NCBI RefSeq assembly: GCF_014621695.1
Contig: NZ_CP061281.1
Coordinates: forward strand, 1,736,001-1,800,000
DNA from: Streptomyces xanthii
GTDB taxonomy: Bacteria > Actinomycetota > Actinomycetes > Streptomycetales > Streptomycetaceae
Direction: 5' to 3'
DNA length: 64,000 nt
How positions within the stretch are numbered: the first letter of the stretch is position 1; each line of letters begins with the position of its first letter. The position numbers and the translations under genes were made by a program. The notes below the pieces were generated by a model. That model saw only the letters and a program-made list of their open reading frames with translations. It did no database searches and was not told the origin of the DNA. Positions 1 to 9,781 of the stretch are shown here, piece after piece.

Positions 1-2
1 AG

Positions 3-383
3 GACCTGGCCCGCCTCCAGGTGTCCGGCACTGACCTCGACGACCCGGAGCCGCCGCCCGCCCCGGACCCCTCGGCGCCGGTCCTCTGGCTCAACCCCGA
101 CCTCGGGATGACGGCGGGCAAGGCGATGGCGCAGGCCGGGCACGGCGCGCAGCTGGCCTGGTGGGCGCTGTCCGAGCCGCAGCGCAAGGAGTGGCGCGAG
201 GCGGGCTTCCCGCTGGCGGTCCGTACCGCCGACCCGGCGCGCTGGGAGCCGCTGACCCGGGCCGGTCTGCCGGTGGTGCGGGACGCGGGCTTCACGGAGA
301 TCGCGCCGGGTTCCTGCACGGTGGTGTCGGAGGGCGGCACCCGGTACGCGCCGCTGGGCCGCGTGACGGGGCAGTACGGCTGA
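3..383 (+). CDS. Peptidyl-tRNA hydrolase 2-like protein, 5' truncated by window edge
   Basis: The frame is open to the left edge (codons from position 3 give DLARLQ before the first GTG at 21), so the true start is probably outside the window. The core MTAGKAMAQAGHGAQLAWW matches the Pth2 signature (M-x-x-GK-x-x-AQ-x-x-H), and the C-terminal part ends in a short beta segment (GSCTVVSEGG) typical of the fold. Pth2 enzymes release amino acids or peptides from tRNA. Streptomyces also carries the classical Pth, so this copy is probably accessory. Its substrate cannot be read from the sequence. Confidence 0.75.
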   Translation, partial: DLARLQVSGTDLDDPEPPPAPDPSAPVLWLNPDLGMTAGKAMAQAGHGAQLAWWALSEPQRKEWREAGFPLAVRTADPARWEPLTRAGLPVVRDAGFTEIAPGSCTVVSEGGTRYAPLGRVTGQYG

Positions 384-507
384 GGCAGGCCCTCGGGCCG
401 AACCTCAAATGTTGCTCTGAACGTCCTCGCTCGTGGATTCGGGCGCGCGCGGCGGGGCCATGACACCTGCACGCGGCAGCACGACCACGCGGCAGAGGGG
501 GACGGAC

Positions 508-1824
508 ATGGAGCGCCTGACAAGGCTGGGCACGGGGATCGGCTGGCGGCCGGAGATCGCGGAGATCGTCGAGGCGATGCCCGGCATCGACTGGGTCGAG
601 GCGGTCGCCGAGAACGTGTGCCCGGGTCATCTGCCCGAGTCGCTGGTGCGGCTGCGCGAGCGCGGCGTCACCGTCGTGCCGCACGGCGTCTCCCTCGGCC
701 TCGGCGGCGCGGACCGGCCCGACGAGGGGCGGCTCGCGGATCTGGCGTCCCGCGCGCAGGCGCTGGGCGCGCCGCTGGTCACCGAGCACATCGCGTTCGT
801 ACGGGCCGGTGGCGAGCGCACGGCGTCGCCGCTCCTGGAGGCCGGGCACCTGCTGCCGGTGCCGCGCACCCGGGACGCGCTCGACGTGCTGTGCGCGAAC
901 GTGCGGATCGCGCAGGACGCGCTGCCGGTGCCGCTCGCGGTGGAGAACATCGCGGCGCTGTTCTCCTGGCCGGGCGAGGAGATGACGGAGGGCCAGTTCC
1001 TGTACGAGCTGGTCGAGCGCACCGGGGTCCGGCTGCTGATCGATGTCGCGAACCTGCACACCAACCACGTGAACCGGGGCGAGGACCCGGCGAAGGCGCT
1101 GGCCGAGCTGCCGGTCGAGGCGATCGCGTACGTCCACATGGCGGGCGGCTTCGAGCGCGACGGCGTCTGGCACGACAGCCACGCCCACCCGGTTCCGCAG
1201 CCGGTCCTGGACATCCTGGCCGACCTGGCCTCCCGGGTGACCCCGCCCGGCGTCCTCCTGGAGCGCGACGAGAACTTCCCGGACGACACGGCGGAACTGG
1301 GCCGCGAGGTCGAGCGGATCCGCGAGGTGGTGGCAGCGGCCCCGGCCGCCCCGTCGGAGAGGACCGGCGCGCGCTCCCGGCCCGACGCCCCCGAACCCGT
1401 CGCCGAGTCCACCCGCGGCCGGGTCGCCCTCGCCCAGGCCGCGCTGCTGTCGGCGCTGGTGGCCGGGACGCCCGCCCCGGAGGGGTTCGACCGGGTGCGG
1501 CTCGGGGTGCAGGCGCGGGCGCTGGCGGGGAAGCGGGCCGATGTCGTCGCCAAGGTGGCGCCCGAACTGCCGGAGATCCTGGGCGGGGCCGCGTACCGTG
1601 CGGCGTTCCTGGGGTACGCGCAGCGGCGGCCCATGACGGGCGGCTACCGGCGGGACGCGCTGGACTTCGCCGAGGACCTGCTGCTCGGGCAGCGGGTCAC
1701 GGAGCCGGGGGCCCGGCGCCGGCTGACCGACTGGTGGCTGGAGCGGTCGGGCCCGGCCCCGCTCTCGGGACGCCCGGTGGCGCGGGCACTGCGGGCCGCC
1801 CGGTTCGCGCTGCGCCGGGGCTGA
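508..1824 (+). CDS. DUF692 / MNIO-family multinuclear iron oxidase with C-terminal extension
   Basis: A 438-residue protein starting at ATG 508 behind a GAGGGGGACGG ribosome site; the in-frame ATG at 433 lacks one. Residues about 1-280 form the DUF692 TIM barrel. Metal ligands typical of MbnB/TglH/ChrH enzymes are visible: H59 (VVPHGVS), E93-H94 (TEHIAF), E146-N147 (VENIA), D179 and N182 ([11 protein letters not shown]), H210 (YVHMAGG), D223 and H225 (WHDSHAH), E252 (LLERDENFP). MNIO enzymes oxidatively modify cysteine, often in ribosomal peptides. Residues about 315-438 form an extra helical domain of the kind I recall from SCO6045-like proteins, distantly reminiscent of the DUF2063 partner proteins of other MNIOs. 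The next gene is its usual actinobacterial partner, a TIGR04222 membrane protein. Confidence 0.88.
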   Translation: MERLTRLGTGIGWRPEIAEIVEAMPGIDWVEAVAENVCPGHLPESLVRLRERGVTVVPHGVSLGLGGADRPDEGRLADLASRAQALGAPLVTEHIAFVRAGGERTASPLLEAGHLLPVPRTRDALDVLCANVRIAQDALPVPLAVENIAALFSWPGEEMTEGQFLYELVERTGVRLLIDVANLHTNHVNRGEDPAKALAELPVEAIAYVHMAGGFERDGVWHDSHAHPVPQPVLDILADLASRVTPPGVLLERDENFPDDTAELGREVERIREVVAAAPAAPSERTGARSRPDAPEPVAESTRGRVALAQAALLSALVAGTPAPEGFDRVRLGVQARALAGKRADVVAKVAPELPEILGGAAYRAAFLGYAQRRPMTGGYRRDALDFAEDLLLGQRVTEPGARRRLTDWWLERSGPAPLSGRPVARALRAARFALRRG

Positions 1825-2049
1825 ACCGGTGCACCGGTGGGCGGCCCGACCGGTCTCGTCGCCGGGTACGGCCCCGGTGGGGGCTGGTCGCGCCCCGCGG
1901 CGGAGCCGCTGATGGACAGAGCCCCGCGCCCCTGAGGCAGCCCCATGGGCGGTCCGCCCTGCCCCAGGCCACCCCCGCCCCGCGGAATTCTCGTCCGCAT
2001 ATTGAACGGGCCATAGCGGTTACCCGGAGTCCTGCCGTAGAAACTCCCC
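1825..2049. repeat. Intergenic copy of the Streptomyces GGGGCGCGGGG repeat family
   Basis: The 225-bp gap between the MNIO gene and the TIGR04222 gene has no open frame of note. It holds CCGGTGGGGGCTGGTCGCGC (1874-1893), then GCGGCGGAGCCGC and CCCGCGCCCCTGA. These are pieces of the repeat family also seen at 9.5-9.9, 53.1-53.2 and 61.2-61.3 kb. The segment at 1894-1913 is an exact reverse complement of 61315-61334. The arms could form a terminator-like hairpin. Confidence 0.6.
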
Positions 2050-2835
2050 ATGTTCTGGGTCCTGTTCCTTGTACTGGCCAGCGGCCTGGCCCTGGTCACG
2101 TGCGGGCGGCTGTGCCTCGCCGCCGTGCGGGCGGCCGACGCCGAGCGCGCCGCGGGCGACGGCGAGGGCCCGCACGAGCGGGTGCTGTCCCTGTACGAGA
2201 CGGCGTTCCTCTCGGGCGGCCCGCGCCGCGTCGCGGACGTGGCGCTCGTGTCGATGGCCCGCAGCCGCCGGCTGCTGCTCGCGCACACCGGCTGGGCGAC
2301 GGTCGTCGACCCGGTCGGCGGCGACGACATGGAGCGCTCGGTGATCGGCGCGATCGGCCCGCAGGGCCAGTCGCGGATAGCTCCGGTGCGCTCGGCCACG
2401 GCGTCGGGCGACGCCGTCCGCACGCTCACCGAACGTCTCGTGGCGGCCGGCCTCGCCACCCCGGACACGACCCGCACCACGGTCGCCTCCGGCGTGGCCC
2501 AGGTGAAGGCGGCGGCCGCGGCGATCGTGGTCCTGGCGGCGGTCGCGACGCTGATGCCGGGTCAGGAGCCGCCCAGGAACATGCCGGTGGCGCTGTGGTT
2601 CCTGCTGCCGCTGCTGCTCACCCTGTGCTGTTTGTTCGTCGCCCGGTTCGAGATCCACCCGTACACGCACTGGGCCTCCCCCACCGGTCAGCGCCTGCTC
2701 TCCGCGCTGCCCGACGGCACGGGCAGCCTGCTCGCGGTGGCGCTGCGCGGGGTGCCCGCGGTGGACGACCCGGCGCTGCGGTCCGCGTTCGCCCACCCGG
2801 CACGCGACCCGCTCGACCCCGAGGACCGGCTCTGA
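2050..2835 (+). CDS. TIGR04222-type membrane protein
   Basis: A 261-residue protein with an N-terminal membrane segment (residues 1-22, FWVLFLVLASGLALVTCG) and two further hydrophobic helices near residues 157-175 and 183-205. The middle part (ERVLSLYETAFLSGGPRRVADVAL, given here in two pieces: ERVLSLYETAFLSGG and PRRVADVAL) is the conserved TIGR04222 region. Members usually sit next to a DUF692 gene, as here, and as I recall many end in a Gly/Cys-rich tail. This one ends in PLDPEDRL; its only cysteines are near the first helix (C18, C22) and a CC pair in the last helix. A TAGAAA box lies six bases before the ATG and no ribosome site is obvious, so it may be leaderless. Confidence 0.8.
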   Translation: MFWVLFLVLASGLALVTCGRLCLAAVRAADAERAAGDGEGPHERVLSLYETAFLSGGPRRVADVALVSMARSRRLLLAHTGWATVVDPVGGDDMERSVIGAIGPQGQSRIAPVRSATASGDAVRTLTERLVAAGLATPDTTRTTVASGVAQVKAAAAAIVVLAAVATLMPGQEPPRNMPVALWFLLPLLLTLCCLFVARFEIHPYTHWASPTGQRLLSALPDGTGSLLAVALRGVPAVDDPALRSAFAHPARDPLDPEDRL

Positions 2836-2957
2836 GGCGTACGGGCGCGGCGGCGCATCGGGGTCATTGATCCGACACCGGCGACCCGGTGCTTTACTTC
2901 GCCAACTGCCGCCCCAAGGATCCCTTTTGTTCACGACGAAAGGGATGAGACCGAGCG

Positions 2958-4589
2958 ATGAGAGCAGCAGCGTCCGCCTCCGCCCGCTACGCCGCCGCGG
3001 GATCGCTGGTCCTGGCCGCGTTCGCGGCCGGCCCCGCCCCCGCCGCGGGTGCCCTGCCCGCGGGCCCCGACGACGCCCGCGCGCGGGGCACCGCGCTCGC
3101 CGCCGAGCGGGCCGCGGCCGCCGGCATCCGGTTCGGCGCCTGCCCCGCCGAGGAGAGCCTGCCGGAGGCGCTGACCTGCGGCACGGTCACCGTCCCGCTC
3201 GACTACGCCGACCCCGACGGCAAGAAGATCAAGCTGACCGTCAGCCGTGTGAAGGCGACGGGCAAGGCCGGCGGGAAGAAGGTGGCCCGGCAGGGCTCGT
3301 TCGTCTTCAACCCGGGCGGCCCCGGCGGCAACGGCATGTACTTCCCGCTCGCCGGGATGATGCCGGAGTGGAAGCGCATCGGCGCCGCGTACGACCTCGT
3401 CGGATACGCGCCGCGCGGCGTGGGCCGCTCCGCGCCGCTGTCCTGCCGGGACCCGAAGCAGCTCGGCAAGGGCCCCACGCTCGCGCCGACCCACCCCTCG
3501 GAGTCGTACAAGAAGGAGCGGATCGCCCGCGCGAAGTCGTACGCGCGGGGCTGTGCCGAGCGCAATCCGGACCTGGAGCACTTCACGACGCTGAACAACG
3601 CCCGGGACCTCGACGTCCTGCGGGCCGCGCTCGGCGAGCAGCGGCTCACGTACATGGGCGCCTCGTACGGGACCTACATCGGGGCCGTGTACGCGACGCT
3701 GTTCCCCTCGCACGTGCGCCGGATGGTGTTCGACTCGGCGGTCGACCCGTCGCCCGGGCGGGTCTGGTACCGGAACAACATGGCCCAGTCCGCCGCGTTC
3801 GAGCGCCGCTGGGCCGACTTCCGCACCTGGGTGGCCGAGCACGACGACACGTACGGTCTCGGCAGGACGGCGGAGGCCGTGCGGCGGTCCTACGAGGAGG
3901 TGCGGGCACAGCTCGCGCACACGCCGGCCGGGAAGAAGGTCGGACCGGGCGAGCTGCAGTCCGCGTTCCTCCAGGCCGGCTACTACGACGACTACTGGCC
4001 GATCCGGGCGCTGGCCCTGTCCGAGTACCGGGCGGGCAATCCGGAGCCGCTGATCGGGCAGGCCGCGCCGGTGGCGTCGCCGGTCGCGGCGAAGGAGAAC
4101 GAGAACGCGGGCGCGGTCTACACGGCCGTCGAGTGCAACGACGCGCCGTGGCCGGAGGACTTCCGCGTCTGGGACCGGGACAACACGCGGCTGGCGCGCG
4201 TGGCCCCGTTCGAGACGTGGGACAACGTGTGGACGAACCTGCCCTGCGCGTACTGGAGCGGGCCGCGTCAGCAGCCGCTCGACGTGCGGACGCTGCCGGG
4301 GGCGCTGCCGCCGACGCTGATCCTCGCCGCGGAGCGGGACGCGGCGACACCGTACGCGGGCGCGAAGGAGATGCACCGGCGCATCGCCGGGTCGGTGCTC
4401 GTGACCGAGCGGGACGCGGGCACGCACGGCGTGGGCGGCGGCCCCAACGCCTGCGTCAACGGGCATCTCGACGCGTACGTCCTGGACGGGCGGCTGCCCG
4501 AGCGGCGGTCGGCGTCCTGCGCGGCGCACGCGGCGCCCACACCGCTGGGCTCGGGCGGACCGCCGGAGAAGGCGCTGCGGGCCCGGTGA
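2958..4589 (+). CDS. Secreted alpha/beta hydrolase, tripeptidyl aminopeptidase (SlpD/SlpE/Tap type)
   Basis: A 543-residue exported serine peptidase. An N-terminal signal peptide (basic start, then AAGSLVLAAFAAGPAPAAG) precedes an alpha/beta hydrolase domain. The oxyanion segment is FNPGGPGGNG and the nucleophile elbow is GASYG with Ser236. The acidic residue is in AAERDAATPY and the histidine in DAGTHGVGG. The C-terminal cap-like domain with paired cysteines matches Streptomyces tripeptidyl aminopeptidases, which trim tripeptides from exported proteins and from medium peptides. It stands alone and converges on hemQ, with a shared terminator between them. Confidence 0.87.
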   Translation: MRAAASASARYAAAGSLVLAAFAAGPAPAAGALPAGPDDARARGTALAAERAAAAGIRFGACPAEESLPEALTCGTVTVPLDYADPDGKKIKLTVSRVKATGKAGGKKVARQGSFVFNPGGPGGNGMYFPLAGMMPEWKRIGAAYDLVGYAPRGVGRSAPLSCRDPKQLGKGPTLAPTHPSESYKKERIARAKSYARGCAERNPDLEHFTTLNNARDLDVLRAALGEQRLTYMGASYGTYIGAVYATLFPSHVRRMVFDSAVDPSPGRVWYRNNMAQSAAFERRWADFRTWVAEHDDTYGLGRTAEAVRRSYEEVRAQLAHTPAGKKVGPGELQSAFLQAGYYDDYWPIRALALSEYRAGNPEPLIGQAAPVASPVAAKENENAGAVYTAVECNDAPWPEDFRVWDRDNTRLARVAPFETWDNVWTNLPCAYWSGPRQQPLDVRTLPGALPPTLILAAERDAATPYAGAKEMHRRIAGSVLVTERDAGTHGVGGGPNACVNGHLDAYVLDGRLPERRSASCAAHAAPTPLGSGGPPEKALRAR

Positions 4590-4607
4590 CCCGCGCGTGA
4601 GAACGGC

Positions 4608-4639
4608 TGAGGGGCGGGGCCAGGCGGCCCCGCCCCTCA
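4608..4639. terminator. Bidirectional terminator between the peptidase gene and hemQ
   Basis: Perfect 14-bp stem TGAGGGGCGGGGCC / GGCCCCGCCCCTCA around a 4-base loop AGGC, placed between two convergent genes. Confidence 0.8.
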
Positions 4640-4658
4640 CTCATGCCTCACTCGTGCC

Positions 4659-5393
4659 TCAGGCGAGACCGGCGACCAGGTCGGCGACGCTCTTGCGGCG
4701 GCCCGTGTAGAACGGGACCTCCTCGCGCACGTGCCGGCGAGCCTCGGAGCCGCGCAGGTGACGCATCAGGTCGACGATGCGGTCCAGCTCGTCGGCCTCG
4801 AAGGCGAGGATCCACTCGTAGTCGCCGAGCGAGAACGAAGCGACCGTGTTGGCGCGCACGTCCGGGTAGCCGCGGGCCATCTTGCCGTGGTCGGCGAGCA
4901 TCTTGCGGCGCTCGTCGTCGGGCAGCAGGTACCACTCGTAGGAGCGCACGAACGGGTAGACGCTCACGTAGTTGCGGGGCGTCTCGTCGGCGAGGAACGC
5001 CGGGATGTGCGAGCGGTTGAACTCGGCGGGGCGGTGCAGCGCCATGTTCGACCACACCGGCTCCAGGGCCCGGCCCAGCTTGGTGCGGCGGAAGAGGTTG
5101 TACGCCTCCTGCAGCTGGTCGGCGGTCTCGGCGTGCCACCAGATCATGAGGTCGGCGTCGGCGCGCAGGCCGGACACGTCGTAGGTGCCGCGGATCGTGA
5201 CGTCCTTCGCGGCGAGCTGGTCGAACAGCTCCTGGACCTCGTCCGCGTAACCCGCGCGGTCCTCCGGCAGGACGTCCTTCAGCTTGAAGACGGACCAGAG
5301 GGTGTAGCGGATGACCTCGTTGAGGTCCTTGGCGAGCTTGCCCTTGTTCGGGATCCGGGCAGCCTCGGGGGTGGTCGTGGTGTCGTCGCTCAT
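4659..5393 (-). CDS. hemQ: Coproheme decarboxylase HemQ (chlorite-dismutase family)
   Basis: A 244-residue member of the chlorite dismutase-like family. It catalyses the last step of the coproporphyrin-dependent heme route, oxidative decarboxylation of coproheme III to heme b. Visible hallmarks are [14 protein letters not shown] near the start, [10 protein letters not shown] in the first ferredoxin-like half, the catalytic Tyr146 in [13 protein letters not shown], and the proximal heme His169 in ADHGKMARG. Length is normal. Only 4 bp separate it from the end of hemY, so the two are one operon. Confidence 0.95.
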   Translation of the reverse strand: MSDDTTTTPEAARIPNKGKLAKDLNEVIRYTLWSVFKLKDVLPEDRAGYADEVQELFDQLAAKDVTIRGTYDVSGLRADADLMIWWHAETADQLQEAYNLFRRTKLGRALEPVWSNMALHRPAEFNRSHIPAFLADETPRNYVSVYPFVRSYEWYLLPDDERRKMLADHGKMARGYPDVRANTVASFSLGDYEWILAFEADELDRIVDLMRHLRGSEARRHVREEVPFYTGRRKSVADLVAGLA

Positions 5394-5397
5394 GCCC

Positions 5398-6915
5398 TTA
5401 TTCTCCCGCTCCGCCGTGCAGGCTCTGCACCGGGTTCGCCTCCAGGGCCGCGCGGCCGCTCGCGTCGCCGCGCAGCTCGTCCACGGCGGCGTACGCGCTC
5501 GCGATGCAGGCGGGCACGCCGACGCCGTCGTACGCGGCGCCGCACACGGCGAGGCCGGGCAGCTGTCCGACGAAACCGCGGATCCGGGCGACCCGGTCCG
5601 TGTGCCCGACCGGGTACTGGGGCAGGCCGTCCTGCCAGCGCGTCACGTGCGAGGCGACGGGCGAGGCGTCCAGGCCGGTGGCCTCGCGCAGGTCGTGGCG
5701 GGCCACGCCGACGAGGTCGGCGTCGTCGCGGCCGAGGTCCTTCTCGTCGCCGTAGCGGCCGACGGAGGTGCGGACGATGTGCAGGTCCGGGTTCTCGCCC
5801 GCGATCCAGCCCCACTTCTGGGAGGCGAACGTGGCGGCCTTGATGGTGTGGCCGTCGACAGGCGGCACGAGGAAGCCGCTGCCCTCGGGGAGTTCGGCCG
5901 TCTTCTTGGCGTAGGCCAGGGTGATCAGGGCCATGGAGGCGTACTCGATGCCGCGGAGTTCCTGGGAGGCCATGGGGGCGGCCGTCCGCAGGAGGCCCGC
6001 GGCCGGCGTCGCGGGCAGGGCGATGACGACCTGGTCGGCCTCGAAGGTGCGGCCGGATTCGGTGACCACGCGCCACTGGGGTGCGGGGTGCGTGGCCGAG
6101 CGGGCGGCCCCCTGCGCCCCCAGGGTGACCGCGCGCTCCCCGAACACGATCTCGGCGCCCCTCGCGCGGACCGACTCGGCGACGGCGGTCGGAAGGGTTC
6201 CGATGCCGCCCTCGATGCCCATGAAGACCGGGCCCGTCTGCTGGGTGCGGGCCGTCTTGGCCTGGAGGGCCCGCACCGCCGAGGTGAGGGAGCGGTGGTG
6301 GCGGGCCTCGGCGAAGAGCTGGGGGACGGCGCTGCGCAGGGAGATCTTGTAGGCGTCGCCCGCGTAGACACCCCCGAGGAGCGGTTCGACGAGACGGTCG
6401 ACGACCTCGCGGCCGAGGCGGGCGGCGACGTACTCGCCGACGGCGACGTCCTCGCCCATCTCGGTGGGCGGCAGGTCGGCGTCGAGCTCGATACGGCGCA
6501 GGCCCTCGTCGGAGAGGACGCCGGCGAGCGCCTCCGCGGTGCCGGGGACGCCCATGACGTGGCCCTTGGGCATGGGGCGCAGCGCGCCGCGGGTCCACAG
6601 GGAGGCGGTGGCGGTGCCCGGTGGCTGGAGCCGGTCGCCGAGGCCGACCTCGCGGGCCAGGCCGACCGCCTCGGGGCGGCGGGCCAGGAGCGACTCGGCG
6701 CCGAGGTCGACGCGGGCGCCGGCGATCTCGCCCGCGCGGAGCTTTCCGCCGATCCGGTCGGAGGCCTCCAGGACGGTGACCCGTACCGGTTCGTCGCCGT
6801 CGAGCAGCCGGTGGGCCGCCGCGAGTCCGGTGATGCCGCCGCCGATGACGAGGACGTCCTTCTGCCGCCCGGTCGCCGTGGATGTGTCCGCTTCCGGTGT
6901 CTCCGCTTCGCGCAT
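5398..6915 (-). CDS. hemY: Coproporphyrinogen/protoporphyrinogen oxidase (HemY/CgoX)
   Basis: A 505-residue FAD enzyme that oxidises coproporphyrinogen III to coproporphyrin III in Gram-positive bacteria; it was formerly called HemG/HemY protoporphyrinogen oxidase. The dinucleotide site is [17 protein letters not shown] followed by the acidic [14 protein letters not shown] second conserved block is [15 protein letters not shown], and the C-terminal FAD contact is [18 protein letters not shown]. First gene of the hemY-hemQ operon, divergent from the DUF4349 lipoprotein gene with 148 bp between them. Confidence 0.94.
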   Translation of the reverse strand: MREAETPEADTSTATGRQKDVLVIGGGITGLAAAHRLLDGDEPVRVTVLEASDRIGGKLRAGEIAGARVDLGAESLLARRPEAVGLAREVGLGDRLQPPGTATASLWTRGALRPMPKGHVMGVPGTAEALAGVLSDEGLRRIELDADLPPTEMGEDVAVGEYVAARLGREVVDRLVEPLLGGVYAGDAYKISLRSAVPQLFAEARHHRSLTSAVRALQAKTARTQQTGPVFMGIEGGIGTLPTAVAESVRARGAEIVFGERAVTLGAQGAARSATHPAPQWRVVTESGRTFEADQVVIALPATPAAGLLRTAAPMASQELRGIEYASMALITLAYAKKTAELPEGSGFLVPPVDGHTIKAATFASQKWGWIAGENPDLHIVRTSVGRYGDEKDLGRDDADLVGVARHDLREATGLDASPVASHVTRWQDGLPQYPVGHTDRVARIRGFVGQLPGLAVCGAAYDGVGVPACIASAYAAVDELRGDASGRAALEANPVQSLHGGAGE

Positions 6916-7063
6916 GTCCCCACTCTCTCAGAAGGGCTCCGGCGCACCGACGTGTCCCTAACGTGACCGCTTCGGGACCGTGCGGCAACCACCCGAAGGG
7001 CGGCTCGCGCGTCGAAGGGGGCGTCCATGTCGGTTCCGTTCCACGGGTCCTGGGGGTACGTCC

Positions 7064-8029
7064 ATGCGTGCTGGTGCTGCACGACGGCTGCGGCCGGTTC
7101 ATGTTCTGGTGGTGCCGTTGCTCGGCGCCGTGCTGGCGGTCGCGGGCTGTTCCGGGGCCGGCGGTGACTCCGGCGGGTCGAGCAAGGCGGCCGCGGCCGA
7201 CGCCAAGTCCGGGGGCGGGGCCGCGCGGGACGGAGCGGCGGCCCCGTCCGGCGAGAAGGCGGCGCGCAAGGCGCCGAGGCTCAGCGGGGTCCACATCATC
7301 CGCACCGCGCATCTGACGGTCCGGGTGAAGGACGTGCCGCAGGCCCTGGACCGGGCGCGGTCGCTGGCCGAGGACGCGGGCGGCATCGTCGGCAGCGAGA
7401 CCACCGACCGCGACGGCCGCGGCCGTGAGCGCACGCTGGTCACGCTCCGGGTGCCGCAGGAGTCGTACGCGGACGTGCTGGAGCGGCTGTCGGGCAGCGG
7501 GAAGCTGCTGGAGCGGAACGTGACGGCGAAGGACGTCACCGACCAGGTCGTCGACGTGGACAGCCGGATCAGGTCGCAGCGGGCCAGTGTGGCGCGGGTG
7601 CGGGAGCTGATGGACCGGGCCACGAAGCTCAGCGACGTGGTCACGCTGGAAGGCGAGCTGAGCAACCGTCAGGCGGAGCTGGAGTCCCTGCTCGCGCAGC
7701 AGGCGTCACTGAAGGACCGCACGACGCTGGCCACCATCACGCTGCGGCTCACCGAGTCGGCGCCCGCGGGGGCCGGTGACGAGGACGACGGGCCGGGCTT
7801 CCTGGACGCGCTGGCGGGCGGCTGGGACGCGTTCGTGTCGGTGCTGCGCTGGATCGTGCTCGTCCTCGCGGCGGTGCTGCCGTTCGCGGCGGTCCTGGCG
7901 CTCGCCCTGTTCCTGTGGCTGCGGGTGCTGCGGCCCCGGCTGCCGCGCCGCCACCCCGTGCCGGTGGCACCGCGGCCGGGTCCGCTGCCCGCGCACCCGG
8001 AGCGCGGGTCCGACGACGAACGGGACTGA
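7064..8029 (+). CDS. DUF4349 lipoprotein with C-terminal membrane helix
   Basis: A 321-residue protein; ATG 7064 follows TGGGGGTACGTCC, a better start than the upstream in-frame ATG at 6980. Lipobox LAVAGC closes an N-terminal signal peptide. After a low-complexity Ala/Gly/Ser linker comes the DUF4349 domain (RTAHLTVRVKDVPQALDRA ... TLVTLRVPQESYADVLERL) and a coiled coil (about residues 175-235, RIRSQRASVARVRELMDRA, QAELESLLAQQASLKD). A hydrophobic helix (WIVLVLAAVLPFAAVLALALF) and a Pro/Arg-rich tail end the protein. Role unknown; the family is envelope-located. Confidence 0.85.
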   Translation: MRAGAARRLRPVHVLVVPLLGAVLAVAGCSGAGGDSGGSSKAAAADAKSGGGAARDGAAAPSGEKAARKAPRLSGVHIIRTAHLTVRVKDVPQALDRARSLAEDAGGIVGSETTDRDGRGRERTLVTLRVPQESYADVLERLSGSGKLLERNVTAKDVTDQVVDVDSRIRSQRASVARVRELMDRATKLSDVVTLEGELSNRQAELESLLAQQASLKDRTTLATITLRLTESAPAGAGDEDDGPGFLDALAGGWDAFVSVLRWIVLVLAAVLPFAAVLALALFLWLRVLRPRLPRRHPVPVAPRPGPLPAHPERGSDDERD

Positions 8030-8054
8030 CGGGACCCGGCGCGGTGCGCGCACG

Positions 8055-8069
8055 TAGCGTGGGCGCATG
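8055..8069 (+). promoter_or_regulatory. Leaderless promoter -10 box
   Basis: TAGCGT, six bases, then the ATG of the flavoprotein gene; no ribosome binding site fits. This spacing places the transcription start at or next to the start codon. Confidence 0.5.
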
Positions 8070-9455
8070 AGTGCTGGAGAACGTGTGCGTGAGCGGCTCG
8101 TGGTCATCGGCGGCGACGCGGCGGGCATGTCCGCCGCGTCGCAGGCCCGGCGGCTGCGCGGCCCCGACGAGCTGGAGATCGTGGCCTTCGAACGGGGGCA
8201 CTTCTCGTCGTACTCGGCGTGCGGCATCCCGTACTGGGTGGGCGGCGACGTCGAGGACCGCGACCAGCTGGTCGCGCGCTCGCCCGAGGAGCACCGCGAG
8301 CGCGGCATCGACCTGCGGATGCGGACCGAGGTCGTCGAGATCGACGTGACCGGCCGGCGGGTGCGGGCGCGCGCGGTGGACGGCGCGGGCGAGTACTGGA
8401 CCTCGTACGACAAGCTCGTGATCGCGACCGGGGCGCGCCCCGTGCGGCCGGAGTTGCCGGGGATCGACGCGGCGGGCGTGCACGGGGTGCAGACCCTGGA
8501 CGACGGGCAGGCGCTGCTCGACTCGCTGCGCGCGGCGACGGGGCGGCGGGCGGTCGTCGTCGGCGCCGGGTACATCGGGGTGGAGATGGCCGAGGCGCTG
8601 ATCCGCCGCGGTTACGAGGTGACGGTCGTGAACCGGGGCGCCGAACCCATGTCGACCCTGGACCCCGACATGGGGTGCCTGGTGCGCGAGGCGATGACCG
8701 GGCTCGGCATCACGATGGTCGACGACGCCGAGGTCACGAAGGTCGTCACGGGGGGCGACGGGCGCGTACGGGCGGTGGCCACGCGGGACGCCGAGTACCC
8801 GGCGGACGTGGTGGTGCTCGGCATCGGGGTGCGGCCCGAGACCTCCCTGGCCCGGGCCGCGGGGCTGCCGGTCGGCGCCTTCGGCGGGCTGCTCACGGAC
8901 CTGTCGATGCGGGTGCGCGGGCACGAGGACATCTGGGCGGGCGGCGACTGCGTCGAGGTGCTCGACCTCGTGTCGGGGCGCGAACGGCACATCGCGCTCG
9001 GCACGCACGCGAACAAGCACGGGCGGATCATCGGCACGAACGTGGGCGGCGGGTACGCGACGTTCCCCGGCGTCGTCGGCACGGCCGTCAGCAAGGTCTG
9101 CGACCTGGAGATCGCGCGGACCGGTCTGCGCGAGAAGGACGCGCGGCGCGCGGGCCTCCAGTACGTGACGGTGACCGTGGAGACGACGGGCCGGGCCCGG
9201 TACTACCCCGGGGCGGCGCCGATGACGGTGAAGATGCTGGCCGAACGGGACAGCGGGCGCCTGCTGGGGGTACAGATCGTCGGCCGCGAGGGAGCGGCGA
9301 AGCGGGTCGACATCGCGGCGGTGGCCCTGACCGCCGGCCTGACGGTGGAACAGGTGACGTCCCTCGACCTCGGCTACGCCCCACCCTTCTCCCCGGTCTG
9401 GGACCCCATCCAGGTCGCCTCCCGCAAGGCGGCGGGCGCGGTACGCAACGCCTGA
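8067..9455 (+). CDS. FAD-dependent pyridine nucleotide-disulfide reductase, CoA-disulfide reductase-like
   Basis: A 462-residue flavoprotein. FAD site LVVIGGDAAGMSAASQARRL at the N-terminus, then the single redox cysteine in SSYSACGIPYWVGGD, the arrangement of CoA-disulfide reductases and NADH oxidases/peroxidases of the Cys-SOH type. The NAD(P) site is AVVVGAGYIGVEMAEALIR, the second FAD contact is IWAGGDCVEV, and the dimerisation domain carries LGYAPPFSPVWDPI with the tyrosine expected in CoA-disulfide reductases. It probably reduces CoA disulfide or a persulfide. It lies between the DUF4349 gene and hemE and is preceded by its own leaderless-type promoter. Confidence 0.85.
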   Translation: MSAGERVRERLVVIGGDAAGMSAASQARRLRGPDELEIVAFERGHFSSYSACGIPYWVGGDVEDRDQLVARSPEEHRERGIDLRMRTEVVEIDVTGRRVRARAVDGAGEYWTSYDKLVIATGARPVRPELPGIDAAGVHGVQTLDDGQALLDSLRAATGRRAVVVGAGYIGVEMAEALIRRGYEVTVVNRGAEPMSTLDPDMGCLVREAMTGLGITMVDDAEVTKVVTGGDGRVRAVATRDAEYPADVVVLGIGVRPETSLARAAGLPVGAFGGLLTDLSMRVRGHEDIWAGGDCVEVLDLVSGRERHIALGTHANKHGRIIGTNVGGGYATFPGVVGTAVSKVCDLEIARTGLREKDARRAGLQYVTVTVETTGRARYYPGAAPMTVKMLAERDSGRLLGVQIVGREGAAKRVDIAAVALTAGLTVEQVTSLDLGYAPPFSPVWDPIQVASRKAAGAVRNA

Positions 9456-9504
9456 CGGACACCTTTGCCCTGTCGCATCCGCCCCAGCGCCTCCGTCGGG
9501 GGGG

Positions 9505-9630
9505 CACGAGCACCACGCCCCGGGAGCACGCGAAGCGTGCCTCCCAGGGGCGCGGGGAACTGCGCGAGAAGCCCCACCGTGCGGCACCCGGCGACGATCG
9601 TCAGCCCCTACGGCGGGGCGGGCCGGGGCC
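9505..9630. repeat. 126-bp direct repeat, copy 1
   Basis: Runs from CACGAGCACCACGCC to GGGCCGGGGCC and recurs at 9782-9907 with about five mismatches. It contains the hairpin GCACGC-GAA-GCGTGC and the core AGGGGCGCGGGGAACTGCG shared with repeats elsewhere in the window. No coding frame is convincing. Confidence 0.85.
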
Positions 9631-9781
9631 GACGCCGGCCCGAACGCGCGCCCGGCACCGCCACCCGTACCGCGCCGGGCCGAACGCCCCCGGAGGGGGC
9701 GGGTGGGTGGGAGCGGGGCCGGGGCAGACGTCCCCCGTCAGTGGCGCGCGACCGTGTCCGACCAGCAACCCCACCGCGGGG

